Shown here: in pieces, positions 1 to 7,843 of the stretch | Position numbering within the stretch: position 1 is the first letter of the stretch | Layout of the letters: every line of letters begins with the position of its first letter | Source: an uncultured Oscillospiraceae bacterium | GTDB lineage: Bacteria; Bacillota; Clostridia; Oscillospirales; Oscillospiraceae | Assembly: GCA_910588365.1 (NCBI GenBank) | Contig: CAJUQS010000145.1 | Coordinates: 1 to 57,523 of the forward strand | Reading direction: 5' to 3' | Length of the DNA: 57,523 nucleotides | Program-made: the position numbers and the translations under genes | Notes under the pieces: generated by a model | What the model was told of the DNA's origin: nothing | The model's database searches: none | Seen by the model: only the letters and a program-made list of their open reading frames with translations

Positions 1-118
1 AAAATGACGCGGGGCAAGGCGGAGGATGCAGGCGGGCTGACGCCCGCCAAAGACGACAACGCCGCCCCGTATCATTTTGACCGCCGAACTTTACCGATTT
101 TCAAGTGCGTCGACTATA
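1..118 (-). repeat. Family-4 miniature element, partial at window edge
   Basis: Read on the minus strand, this stretch resembles the element at 29826-29972. Both share a core around GGCAAGGCGGAGGA, a CAGGCGGGCTGACGCCCG dyad and a CCGAACTTT segment near one end. The copy abuts the 3' end of the FtsH-like gene and is cut by the window edge, so its far terminus cannot be seen. The near end (GACTATACC) diverges from the other copy. No coding capacity was recognised. Confidence 0.55.
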
Positions 119-123
119 CCAGC

Positions 124-1968
124 CTATTCCCCGTCCTTTTTCTCCAGAATCTCCATGAACTCCGCGCCGGTGATGGTCTCCTTCTCGCAGAGGAACCGGG
201 AGAGCTCCCGGAGCTTGTCCTCATTCGCCCGCAGGAGGTTTCGCGCCTTTTCGTGCTGGGCCTTCACGGTCTCCACCACCATCTGGTCGATTTTCGCCGA
301 GGTTTCCGGGGCACAGATCAGGGAGGTGTCGCCGCCCATATACTGGTTGGTGACGGTCTCCAGGGCCACCATATCAAAGTCACCGCTCATGCCGTACCGG
401 GTGATCATGGCCCGGGCCAGCTTGGTGGCCTTCTCGATGTCGTTGGAGGCCCCGGTGGTGATGGATTGGAACACCAACTCCTCGGCGGCCCGGCCCCCGG
501 TGAGGGTGGCGATCTGGTTCTCCAGCTCCTCGCGGCTCATGAGGTTGCGCTCCTCCTGCTCCACCTGCATGGTGTAGCCAAGGGCCCCGGAGGTGCGGGG
601 AATGATGGTGATCTTCGCCACCGGGGCGGAGTGGGTCTGGAGGGCCGCCACCAAGGCGTGGCCGATCTCGTGGCAGGAGACGATCATCCGCTCCTTGTCG
701 GAGAGGATCTTGTTCTTCTTCTGGTACCCGGCGATGACCACCTCAATGCTCTCCTGGAGGTCCTCCTGGGTCACCATGCCCCGCCCCTGCCGCACCGCCC
801 GCAGGGCGGCCTCGTTGACCATGTTGGCCAGCTCCGCGCCGGACGCGCCGGACGCGGCCCGGGCAATGGCGTTGAAGTCCACGTTCTCCGCCAGCTTCAC
901 CCGCTTGGCGTGGACCCTCAGGATGGCCTCCCGGCCCTGGAGATCCGGCAGCTCCACGGGTACCCGCCGGTCAAACCGGCCCGGGCGCAGCAGGGCGGGA
1001 TCCAGGGTTTCCGGGCGGTTGGTGGCCGCCAGGATCACCACGCCCTTGCTGCCCTCGAAGCCGTCCATCTCTGTCAGCAGCTGGTTGAGGGTCTGCTCCC
1101 GCTCGTCGCTGCCGCCCATGCCGGATCCGTCCCGCTTCTTGCCGATGGTGTCGATCTCGTCAATGAAAACGATGCAGGGGGCTTTCTCGTTGGCCTGCTT
1201 GAAGAGGTCGCGGACCTTGTTGGCGCCCATGCCCACAAACATCTCCACAAACTCCGAGCCGGAGATGGAGAAGAAGGGCACCCCCGCCTCCCCGGCCACG
1301 GCCTTGGCCAGCAGGGTCTTGCCGGTGCCCGGAGGTCCCACCAGCAGCACGCCCTTGGGCATCTTCGCGCCGATGGCCTGGTACTTCTGGGGGTTGTGGA
1401 GGAAGTCGACAACCTCCATCAGGTTCTCCTTGGCCTCATCCTCGCCGGCCACGTCGGTGAACTTGATACCCGTCTCGCTGGCGATGTAGACCTTGGCGCT
1501 GCTCTTGCCGAACTGCATGGCGCTGCCCATGGGCCCGCCGCCCATGCGGTTCATCATCGCCCGGCTCATCAGCTGGCCCAAGAGGATGAAGATGACCACA
1601 GGCACACCAAAGGTGAGCAGCAAGCTAAGGAAGGGATTCATCTCCTCTGCCTTCACCGCACCAAAAGTACACCCGCTCTCCGTCAGTCGGTTGATAAGCT
1701 CCATGTCGTTGGGGAAAATAACTGTGCTGTAGAGTGCCGGCGTCTCCCCTTCCCCGGCCACGCCGGCGAAGTAGACCATATCCTCCTCCACCTGGGCCAT
1801 GGAGACCTCCCGGCGCTCCAGCATGTCGATAAAGGTGCCGTAGTCCACCTGGGTAATCTGCTGGCGCATCAGCCTGGGGAAGAGCAGGGTATTGAGGAGG
1901 ATGACCACCACCAGGACAATCAGATAGTAGAACATCAGCGGTTTGCGGGGCTTCTCCATTTTTTGCAT
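124..1968 (-). CDS. ftsH: FtsH-like membrane ATP-dependent zinc metalloprotease (paralogue A)
   Basis: 614 aa. The sequence shows a membrane segment at about residues 12-30, a short external domain, a second membrane segment at about 112-132, then an AAA+ module and an M41 protease domain. Walker A is GPPGTGKT (211-218), Walker B is IVFIDEID, the pore loop is FVGMGA and the second region of homology ends RPGRFDRR. The zinc motif is HEIGH (433-437), with Asp510 as likely third ligand. Most family members have HEAGH. The start is set by AAGGAGA upstream of ATG at 1968; the open frame continues upstream without a better start. FtsH hexamers degrade membrane and regulatory proteins. A second paralogue lies at 14742. 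Divergent from the TepA-like gene. Confidence 0.93.
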   Translation of the reverse strand: MQKMEKPRKPLMFYYLIVLVVVILLNTLLFPRLMRQQITQVDYGTFIDMLERREVSMAQVEEDMVYFAGVAGEGETPALYSTVIFPNDMELINRLTESGCTFGAVKAEEMNPFLSLLLTFGVPVVIFILLGQLMSRAMMNRMGGGPMGSAMQFGKSSAKVYIASETGIKFTDVAGEDEAKENLMEVVDFLHNPQKYQAIGAKMPKGVLLVGPPGTGKTLLAKAVAGEAGVPFFSISGSEFVEMFVGMGANKVRDLFKQANEKAPCIVFIDEIDTIGKKRDGSGMGGSDEREQTLNQLLTEMDGFEGSKGVVILAATNRPETLDPALLRPGRFDRRVPVELPDLQGREAILRVHAKRVKLAENVDFNAIARAASGASGAELANMVNEAALRAVRQGRGMVTQEDLQESIEVVIAGYQKKNKILSDKERMIVSCHEIGHALVAALQTHSAPVAKITIIPRTSGALGYTMQVEQEERNLMSREELENQIATLTGGRAAEELVFQSITTGASNDIEKATKLARAMITRYGMSGDFDMVALETVTNQYMGGDTSLICAPETSAKIDQMVVETVKAQHEKARNLLRANEDKLRELSRFLCEKETITGAEFMEILEKKDGE

Positions 1969-2014
1969 GATAAAATCGTTCTCCTTCCTGTCTTTTCGTT
2001 CTCTTACGAACCAT

Positions 2015-2042
2015 ATTTTACAGAAAATCCCTGTTAAATCAA
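2015..2042 (-). promoter_or_regulatory. Putative vegetative promoter of the FtsH-like gene
   Basis: On the minus strand TTGATT and TAAAAT are separated by 16 bp, about 45 bases upstream of the ATG at 1968. Match to the housekeeping consensus is moderate. Confidence 0.45.
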
Positions 2043-2291
2043 TAACATTCCGTGAACAAAGTCGGAAGTTTTTGTAACAACGGGATTTTTGCCGCAGACC
2101 TTTATTTATTGGGTAACATGGTATACTCTGCCCAAAAAGGCGGAAGAAAACCGCCCTTGCCTGAAACAGGGAGGGTAGGACTGCGGCGGGAGAACCGGCG
2201 GAGGAGTGGTTTTTGGATGGCACAGCCGCCCCGCCGCGTATGTTTTCCCCACCTTCCGCAAAGACTACCCACTGAAAGCGAGGGATCATCC
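2043..2291. other. Divergent intergenic region and long leader before the TepA-like gene
   Basis: The 323-bp gap between the FtsH-like and TepA-like genes holds no gene that could be recognised. A TATACT at 2122-2127 could be a -10 for the rightward gene, without a clear -35. The following leader of about 150 nt contains a GGCGG/CCGCC hairpin near 2143-2160. No known riboswitch fold was recognised. Confidence 0.4.
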
Positions 2292-3026
2292 ATGGAAGAA
2301 GAGACCAAGACCACCGCGCCCGCCGGCGAGGACGGCGAAAAGGACGGGCGCAGCCAGCAGATCGTCGACTTCGGCTCCGCCGTGACCCGCAGCGAGCGGG
2401 GGAACATCTACACCCTGACCATCATCGGCCAGGTGGAGGGCCACCAGGTCCTGCCGGAGACGGCGAAGACCACCAAGTACGAGCACGTCATGCCCCTGCT
2501 GGCCAGCCTGGAGCAGAACGAGGAGATCGACGGCATCCTCCTGCTGCTGAACACCGTGGGCGGGGACATCGAGGCGGGTCTGGGCATCGCGGAGCTGATT
2601 TCCGGCATGCGAAAGCCCACCGCCAGCCTAGTGCTGGGGGGCGGCCACTCCATCGGCGTGCCCCTGGCGGTGGCCCCCAAGGTGAGCCTGATTGTGCCCT
2701 CTGCCTCCATGACCATCCACCCGGTGCGGATGAACGGCACGGTCATTGCCGCCCCCCAGACCTTCAACTACTTCGAGCGTATCCAGGAGCGGATCGTCAG
2801 CTTCGTGGCCAAGAACAGCGGCATCAGCAAGAAGAAGTTTTTAAGCCTCATGCTGAAGACCGGCGAGATGGCGGCGGACGTGGGCAGCGTCATCTACGGC
2901 GAGGAGGCGGTGGAACTGGGCCTCATCGACCGCATCGGCGGGCTCAGCGATGCCCTGGACTGCCTCTACGACCAGATCGCCCAGGTCCGCCAGGAGAGGC
3001 GGGCGGTGCTGGCCGGGGCAGAGTGA
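2292..3026 (+). CDS. tepA: ClpP-fold serine protease, TepA (translocation-enhancing protein) family
   Basis: 244 aa. The ClpP/crotonase-type core runs from about residue 30 to 230. It shows NTVGGDIEAG, the nucleophile elbow GGHSIGVPLA with the presumed catalytic Ser, and the catalytic His in MTIHPVRM. The order Ser-His matches ClpP/TepA rather than the larger SppA. The N-terminal 30 residues are charged and low-complexity, and no membrane segment is visible. In Bacillus TepA is a cytosolic ClpP-like protein linked to preprotein handling; the substrate here is unknown. The ATG at 2292 follows a GAGGGA ribosome site. It lies divergent from an FtsH-like protease, so two proteolytic systems are neighbours. 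Confidence 0.82.
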   Translation: MEEETKTTAPAGEDGEKDGRSQQIVDFGSAVTRSERGNIYTLTIIGQVEGHQVLPETAKTTKYEHVMPLLASLEQNEEIDGILLLLNTVGGDIEAGLGIAELISGMRKPTASLVLGGGHSIGVPLAVAPKVSLIVPSASMTIHPVRMNGTVIAAPQTFNYFERIQERIVSFVAKNSGISKKKFLSLMLKTGEMAADVGSVIYGEEAVELGLIDRIGGLSDALDCLYDQIAQVRQERRAVLAGAE

Positions 3027-3069
3027 GCGCACGGGCGGCGGGGAAGCCCTCTCCGCCGCCCGCGCCCTC

Positions 3070-3098
3070 TTGAATTTTCCCGCCTGTTATTGTAGAAT
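3070..3098 (+). promoter_or_regulatory. Promoter of the rbfA-nrnA operon
   Basis: TTGAAT and TAGAAT are separated by exactly 17 bp, about 100 bases upstream of rbfA. The intervening leader contains a GGCGCC-type hairpin near 3122-3140. Confidence 0.65.
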
Positions 3099-3200
3099 AG
3101 AACCCGCAGAGGCAGCTACATAGGCGCCCCGCGGCGCCGCAATCATGGTCAAGAAACAACTTCCCTCGCGCCGGTGAGGCGCGAAGAAAAGAGGATGCAA

Positions 3201-3593
3201 ATGGCAGGCAACAGAATCGGCAGAATCAACGAGGAGATCCAGAGGGAGCTCTCGGGACTCATCAGGACACTGAAGGACCCCCGCCTCCAGGGCGGGCTGT
3301 TCACCATCACCCACGTGGATACGACAAACGACCTCCGCTATGCGCGGATCTTCATCTCCGCCCTGGACAAATCCCAGGAGAAGGACATGATGAAGGGACT
3401 GAAGTCCGCTGCCGGCTATCTGCGCCGGGAGCTGGGGGCGGCAGTCAACCTGCGCTATACGCCGGAGCTGCAGTTCATCGCCGATGACTCCATTGAGCAG
3501 GGCGCGCATATTCTGGAGATGCTGCGCAACCCGGAGGTGGTCAAACCCGCCAACCCGGCCAACGAGCACATCGTCCTGGAGGATGAAGCATGA
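3201..3593 (+). CDS. rbfA: 30S ribosome-binding factor A
   Basis: 130 aa, normal family length. RbfA is a KH-fold factor that binds the 30S subunit during late 16S rRNA 5'-end maturation and cold adaptation. Recognisable family features are the N-terminal helix RIGRINEEIQRELS, LKDPR, the strand FTITHVDTTNDLRYARIFIS and the C-terminal RYTPELQFIADDSIEQGAHI. The ATG at 3201 is preferred over an in-frame ATG at 3195 because AAGAGG lies six bases upstream of it. Its stop overlaps the start of nrnA in ATGA, so the two are translationally coupled, a common arrangement in Firmicutes. Confidence 0.94.
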   Translation: MAGNRIGRINEEIQRELSGLIRTLKDPRLQGGLFTITHVDTTNDLRYARIFISALDKSQEKDMMKGLKSAAGYLRRELGAAVNLRYTPELQFIADDSIEQGAHILEMLRNPEVVKPANPANEHIVLEDEA

Positions 3594-4552
3594 GCGCGGC
3601 GGTGACGGCGAGGGAGGCAGCTGCGCTGCTGGCCCGGCAGGACAACATCCTGATCCTGACCCACCGCCGCCCGGACGGCGACACCATCGGCTGTGCCGCC
3701 GGACTGTGCGCCGCCCTGCGGCAGCTGGGCAAGACCGCCTGGCTCCTCTACAACCCGGATATCACGGCCAGCAACCAAATCTACGCCGCGCCCTTCTGGG
3801 CCCCGGAGGACTTTCAGCCGGAGTATGTGGTCAGCGTGGACATCGCCGCCCGGAGCCTCTTCTTTCCCGGCGGGGAGGCCTATTTCGACCGCATTGGCCT
3901 AGCTGTGGACCACCACCCCTCCTTCGAGGGCTTTGGCGAATACAGCTGTGTGGACGCCTCACGGGCGGCCTGCGGGGAGATTGTGTACGAGATCTGCCGG
4001 GAGCTGGGGGAGATTACGGCGGAGGTGGCACTGCCCCTGTACGCCGCCGTGAGCACGGATACGGGCTGCTTCGTCTACGCCAACACCACCGCCGATACCC
4101 ACCGGGTCGCGGCGGCGCTGCTGGAGACGGGCATCGACTATTTTGCCGTCAACAAGCGCCACTTCCGCACCAAGAGCCGCAGGCGTCTGGCGCTGGAGGC
4201 GGATCTGCTGGGCAATATGGAGTTCTTCCACGAGGGGAGGGGCGTGTTCATGGCCGCCTCCCGGGCGCTGATGGAGCGGGTGGGCGCAACGGAGAACGAC
4301 GCCGAGGATCTCAGCCAGCTGGCGGGGATCATTGAGGGCGTGGACTGCGGCGCGGTGCTGCGGGAGCTGGGGCCCGACCAGTGGAAGCTGAGCCTGCGCA
4401 CCGGGGCCAACGGCCGGGTGAACGCCACGGAGGTATGCCGCCTCCTGGGCGGCGGCGGCCACGCCATGGCAGCGGGGGCCACCCTGGAGGGGGAGCTGCC
4501 GGCGGTCAAGGCGAAGATTTTGCAGGCCATAGACCAGGTTAAGGCGGAGTGA
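3590..4552 (+). CDS. nrnA: Bifunctional oligoribonuclease and PAP phosphatase NrnA (DHH family)
   Basis: 320 aa. DHH-DHHA1 phosphoesterase that degrades nano-RNAs and dephosphorylates 3'-phosphoadenosine 5'-phosphate. Visible motifs are THRRPDGDTIG near the N terminus (metal binding), VDHHPS (the DHH motif), an Asp in STDTG, and the DHHA1 substrate motif GGGGHAMAAG near the C terminus. The start overlaps the rbfA stop by 4 bp. Directly downstream lie a fragment of a family-2 miniature element and a complete family-1 element. Confidence 0.93.
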   Translation: MSAAVTAREAAALLARQDNILILTHRRPDGDTIGCAAGLCAALRQLGKTAWLLYNPDITASNQIYAAPFWAPEDFQPEYVVSVDIAARSLFFPGGEAYFDRIGLAVDHHPSFEGFGEYSCVDASRAACGEIVYEICRELGEITAEVALPLYAAVSTDTGCFVYANTTADTHRVAAALLETGIDYFAVNKRHFRTKSRRRLALEADLLGNMEFFHEGRGVFMAASRALMERVGATENDAEDLSQLAGIIEGVDCGAVLRELGPDQWKLSLRTGANGRVNATEVCRLLGGGGHAMAAGATLEGELPAVKAKILQAIDQVKAE

Positions 4553-4559
4553 TTCCGGA

Positions 4560-4609
4560 CCGGGAATAAGACTGGCCAGACAGCGTTCAACGGTTTTGAA
4601 TACAGATTC
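4560..4609 (+). repeat. Family-2 miniature element, truncated right end
   Basis: The last 50 bases match the right end of the complete element at 28826-28986 (GACTGGCCAGACAGCG, then TTGAATACAGATTC). The left part is missing. It is followed directly by TAA, which is also the target duplication of the family-1 element at 4613. The family-1 element therefore appears to have jumped into the edge of this older copy. Confidence 0.75.
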
Positions 4610-4612
4610 TAA

Positions 4613-4772
4613 GAGCCTGTTTAATATCTCAACGTGTATGGATTGGCTAGCGGATTTTTTGCCCTGCAAGGCAAAAATCCGCAGGCATCCTGACGGATTG
4701 CAAGGATTTTTAACGCAGTCAGGGCGGAAAATATGCCGCCAAGGCGGGCGCGGGGAGATGTTAAACAGGCTC
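4613..4772 (+). mobile_element. Family-1 miniature inverted-repeat element, copy 1
   Basis: 160 bp, starting GAGCCTGTTTAATATCTC and ending with its imperfect inverse (one mismatch over 18 bases). Flanked by a 3-bp direct repeat TAA (4610-4612 and 4773-4775). It has no coding capacity, so it would need a transposase in trans. TNA-type 3-bp duplications are typical of some IS5-family groups. The internal sequence can fold into several hairpins. Copy 2, in opposite orientation and about 95% identical by eye, lies at 5960-6119. Confidence 0.88.
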
Positions 4773-4838
4773 TAAACAATCAAAGCGCCTAGGTGCTGCA
4801 CCCAGACGCTTGTTTTGTATGAAAAGAAGGTTGTAAAC

Positions 4839-5792
4839 TCAGCAGGTGGCGCCGCCCACCAGATGAAGCTCGGCGTCCAGGATCTGCTGCTTGCGCTCCA
4901 GGAGCTCATTGCCCAGCAGCTGGGCCTCCACGTTCTCAAAGCCCAGGCGCTCAATGGTCTTGGCGAAGCGCTCGCCGGTCTTGCCCTGCTCGCGGAAGAG
5001 CAGAATGGCCTTCTCGATAACCGCCAGGGCTTCCTCCTTGTCGGTGAATACCTTGCTGAGGGCCCGGCCCTGGGCAATCTTCTTGCCCCAGCGGCCGCCG
5101 ATGTAGATCTTGTAGCCGTAGGTACCCTCGTCCAGAGCGTCAAAGTGGCAGGTGCCGATGCAGCGGCCGCAGTTGTTGCAGATATCCTTGTCGATCTCCA
5201 GCACGCCGTCTTCCAGCTTGGCCGCGCCCATGGGGCAGGCCTGGACGACGCCGCACTTCTTGCAGCCGTTGCACTCGTCGGGATCCAGGCCGGGGATGCG
5301 CTGGCCGATGATGCCCAGGTCGTTCAGATCGGGCTTGACACAGTTGTTGGGGCAGCCGCCCACGGCGATCTTGAACTTGTGGGGCAGGCGTACGGTGTGG
5401 TAGCCCTCGTAGAAGCGGTGGTGGATCTCCTCGCTGAGGCCGAAGGAGTCCAGCAGGCCGTATTGGCAGGTGGTGCCCTTGCAGGCCACCACGGGGCGGA
5501 CCAGGGAGCCGGTACCGCCGGTCACTAGGCCTTCCTTGGCGATATAGGCCTGGAATTCCTCGATCTTGTCATAGGGGATGCCCTGGACCTCGATGGTCAG
5601 GCGGGTGGTGAAGGTGACGGTGCCGTTGCCGAACTTCTCGGCGGCCTCGGCGATGCACCGCTGCTGGGCGGCGGTGATTTTGCCGTTGACGGTGATGATG
5701 CGGCCGGAGAAGTTGTCCGTGCCCTTGTTGCTGAGAAAGCCCATTGCCTTGACCCGCTTCTCATCGGCGGCGCTGATGGTCAGTGTTGCCAT
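4839..5792 (-). CDS. Siroheme/4Fe-4S reductase with ferredoxin domain (AsrC-like, nitrite/sulfite reductase family)
   Basis: 317 aa. An N-terminal ferredoxin-like half-domain is followed by siroheme/4Fe-4S ligands C104, C109, C147 and C151 (ACKGTTCQYG and GGCPNNC). A two-cluster ferredoxin insert follows (C174, C177, C180, C186 and C205, C208, C211, C215). This layout matches the anaerobic sulfite reductase C subunit and related short reductases. The first Cys pair has four intervening residues. Candidate substrates are sulfite, nitrite or another small oxyanion; the sequence does not decide. The ATG at 5792 has GGAGG upstream. It lies downstream of the CoA-disulfide-reductase-like gene on the same strand but is separated from it by a miniature element. 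Confidence 0.82.
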   Translation of the reverse strand: MATLTISAADEKRVKAMGFLSNKGTDNFSGRIITVNGKITAAQQRCIAEAAEKFGNGTVTFTTRLTIEVQGIPYDKIEEFQAYIAKEGLVTGGTGSLVRPVVACKGTTCQYGLLDSFGLSEEIHHRFYEGYHTVRLPHKFKIAVGGCPNNCVKPDLNDLGIIGQRIPGLDPDECNGCKKCGVVQACPMGAAKLEDGVLEIDKDICNNCGRCIGTCHFDALDEGTYGYKIYIGGRWGKKIAQGRALSKVFTDKEEALAVIEKAILLFREQGKTGERFAKTIERLGFENVEAQLLGNELLERKQQILDAELHLVGGATC

Positions 5793-5959
5793 AGATATTA
5801 CCTCCAATTATTTATTTTTCCAACGTGTGCTCCTCCGCCTCGCCGTCCATGCCGTGCTCTTGATTTGGCACATGAGCGAAGCGGAGCCGCGCGGATAAAA
5901 GTTTTCCTTTTCTGCTTCCCGTTCTTTTGCTCGCAAACGAAAGGGAGGCGCGTGCCTTA
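5793..5959. other. Intergenic leader of the siroheme reductase gene
   Basis: About 165 bp without a recognisable gene, ending at the TTA duplication of the adjacent miniature element. It is AT-richer than the genes around it. No clear promoter pair was found, so the gene may depend on read-through or on sequences provided by the element. Confidence 0.3.
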
Positions 5960-6119
5960 GAGCCTGTTTAACATCTCCCCGCGCATGTCTTGGCGGCGTA
6001 TTTTCCGCCCTAACTGCGTTAAAAATCCTTGCCATCCGTCAGGATGCCTGCGGATTTTTGCCTTGCAGGGCAAAAAATCCGCTCGCCAATCCATACACGT
6101 TGAGATATTAAACAGGCTC
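5960..6119 (-). mobile_element. Family-1 miniature inverted-repeat element, copy 2
   Basis: 160 bp, the reverse complement of copy 1 (4613-4772) with about seven differences by eye. Flanked by TTA at 5957-5959 and 6120-6122. The right-hand TTA is the TAA stop codon of the CoA-disulfide-reductase-like gene, so insertion occurred at the stop codon and the duplication preserved it. The two copies form a 160-bp inverted pair around the siroheme reductase gene. Confidence 0.88.
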
Positions 6120-7745
6120 TTACTCGACCTCCGTGGCGGCCGCGCCGCCCTCCAGGACCTTGGTGTTGGTGTACCCGTAGAACTTCAGACGGTTCTGGAC
6201 CAGATAGGCCTGCTTTCCCTTGTTGCAGACCAGCAGGATCTTGTCGTCCCTGCCCAGGCCCTCCACGGGGCCGTCGATGGAGCCGAGGCCCAGATAGCGC
6301 CTGCCCTCAAGGAAGGGGGCCCGGCCGCAGTCCACGATCTCGCAGCCCTCGGCGGCCCCGGCGGCGTACTCCGCCGGCGTGACGGACTCCATGCCGCCGT
6401 CCATCTTGTTGAGCAGCACGTTGAGGGCGGTGGCAAGGGGGTGGATGGCTGTGGAGAAGGGGGGCGCGTAGGCGAAATCCAGGCCCGCCAGCTGGTCCAC
6501 CGCGGCGCCCAGGGAGATGGCGGTGACGGCGATGTCCGTGACCTTGTCCACCGCGCCGGGGCCCAGTACCTGGACGCCCAGGAGCTTCCGGGAGGTCCGG
6601 TCGGCGGTGAGCTTGATGAGGAGGACGCCGGATCCGGGGTAGTAGTGGGCCTTGTCGTCCACGGCGGCGGTGGCGGTGACCACGTCAAAGCCCTCGGCCC
6701 TGGCGACGGTTTCGGTGAGGCCGGTGCGGCCCACGTTCAGCCCGCCGGGGAGCTTGGCCACGCCGGTGCCCAGGACGCCGGGGTAGGAGACATCCTTCCC
6801 GGCCAGATTTTCCGCCAGGATCCGGCCCGCGATGTTGGCGGTGGAGCCCATGGGGGACCAGGCGGGCTTGCCGGTCTGACGGTTGGTGACCATGGCGCAG
6901 TCGCCGGCGGCGTAGATGTCCGCCACATTGGTGCGCATGTGCGCGTCCGTGAGGATAGTGCCCTTGAACATCTCAATACCGGAACCCTCCAGGAAGGCGG
7001 TGTTGGGGCGGATGCCGATGGCCAGCACCAGGGCGTCGGCCTTCATGGCCCGCTTGCTGGTGAGGACCTTCTCCACCTTGCCGCTGCCCTCCACGCCCTC
7101 CAGGGACACGCCGGTCATGGGCATGATGCCCGCGTCGGCCATTTTGTTCTCCACATATTCGCACAGCTCCGGGTCCAGGAAGTTGGGCAGGACGTGGGGG
7201 GCGAAGTCGATAACCGTGGTCTTCACGCCCTTGGCGGCCAGGTTCTCCGCCACCTCCAGGCCGATGAAGCCGCCGCCGGCCACGACGGCCCGCTTGATCC
7301 CGCCGCCCTCCAGGGCCTCCCGCAGGGCGATGGCATCGTCCGGGGTGCGCATGACGAACACGTTCTGCAAATCCAGGCCCTGGACAGGGGGGAGGAAGGG
7401 GGACGCGCCGGTGGCAATCACCAGCTTGTCATAGCTGTACTCCTGCTCCTCGCCGGACTGGAGGTCCCGGGCGATTACCTTGTGCTCCGCGGGCTTCACC
7501 GCCGTGGCCTCGGTCTGGGTGAGGACCCTGGCGCCGGTGAGACTGGCGAATTTTTCGGGGGTGTTGACAATCAGCTCGCTCTTCTCCTGGATGACCCCGC
7601 CCACGTAGTAGGGCAGGCCGCAGCCGGCGTAGGAGATGTCCCTGCCCTTGGTCAGCACGGTCACCTCGCAGCTGCGGTCCTCGCGCAGCAGCTTGGCGGC
7701 CACCTTGGTTCCCGCCGCCACGCCGCCCAATACCAGTACCTTCAT
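6120..7745 (-). CDS. FAD-dependent CoA-disulfide reductase-like oxidoreductase with C-terminal rhodanese domain
   Basis: 541 aa. The flavoprotein part (about 1-445) shows the FAD motif GGVAAGTK, the active-site GCGLPYY with Cys42, a second dinucleotide site VVAGGGFIGLE, and IYAAGDCA. The dimerisation domain follows. Residues from about 455 form a rhodanese-like domain whose loop (LVCNKGKQAY) carries the Cys. Related enzymes are CoADR-Rhd and polysulfide or NADH-dependent persulfide reductases. The ATG at 7745 follows GGAGACG. It lies 60 bp after the homocysteine methyltransferase-like gene and upstream of the siroheme reductase, suggesting a sulfur or persulfide role. Its stop codon is shared with a miniature-element duplication. 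Confidence 0.85.
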   Translation of the reverse strand: MKVLVLGGVAAGTKVAAKLLREDRSCEVTVLTKGRDISYAGCGLPYYVGGVIQEKSELIVNTPEKFASLTGARVLTQTEATAVKPAEHKVIARDLQSGEEQEYSYDKLVIATGASPFLPPVQGLDLQNVFVMRTPDDAIALREALEGGGIKRAVVAGGGFIGLEVAENLAAKGVKTTVIDFAPHVLPNFLDPELCEYVENKMADAGIMPMTGVSLEGVEGSGKVEKVLTSKRAMKADALVLAIGIRPNTAFLEGSGIEMFKGTILTDAHMRTNVADIYAAGDCAMVTNRQTGKPAWSPMGSTANIAGRILAENLAGKDVSYPGVLGTGVAKLPGGLNVGRTGLTETVARAEGFDVVTATAAVDDKAHYYPGSGVLLIKLTADRTSRKLLGVQVLGPGAVDKVTDIAVTAISLGAAVDQLAGLDFAYAPPFSTAIHPLATALNVLLNKMDGGMESVTPAEYAAGAAEGCEIVDCGRAPFLEGRRYLGLGSIDGPVEGLGRDDKILLVCNKGKQAYLVQNRLKFYGYTNTKVLEGGAAATEVE

Positions 7746-7785
7746 ATGATCGTCTCCTTTACTGGATTTTATCGGTAAACACCCG

Positions 7786-7843
7786 TTTTCTTGAAAGAAA
7801 AAGGGTCAAAAAGAACCTTCTGCGGCAAAGCCGCCGCTTTGCC
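7786..7843. repeat. AT-rich hairpin module (type A) with adjoining GGCAAAG hairpin
   Basis: TTTTCTTGAAAGAAAA (7786-7801) forms a hairpin, followed by AAAAAGAACC and a second stem GGCAAAG/CTTTGCC (7824-7843). The same module follows genes at 18930-19046, 32348-32375, 44056-44083 and 46650-46713. The stop codon of the upstream gene lies inside it, so the last dozen codons of that gene come from the module. Confidence 0.7.

Noticed and set aside
4..2037. Long open frame opposite the FtsH-like gene, and similar long antisense frames opposite most genes (for example 9042-11153, 26690-28930, 37893-40739)
   Set aside because: GC-rich third positions keep antisense frames open. Their translations are low-complexity (rich in His, Gly, Arg, Leu) without family motifs, while the opposite strand encodes recognisable proteins with ribosome sites.
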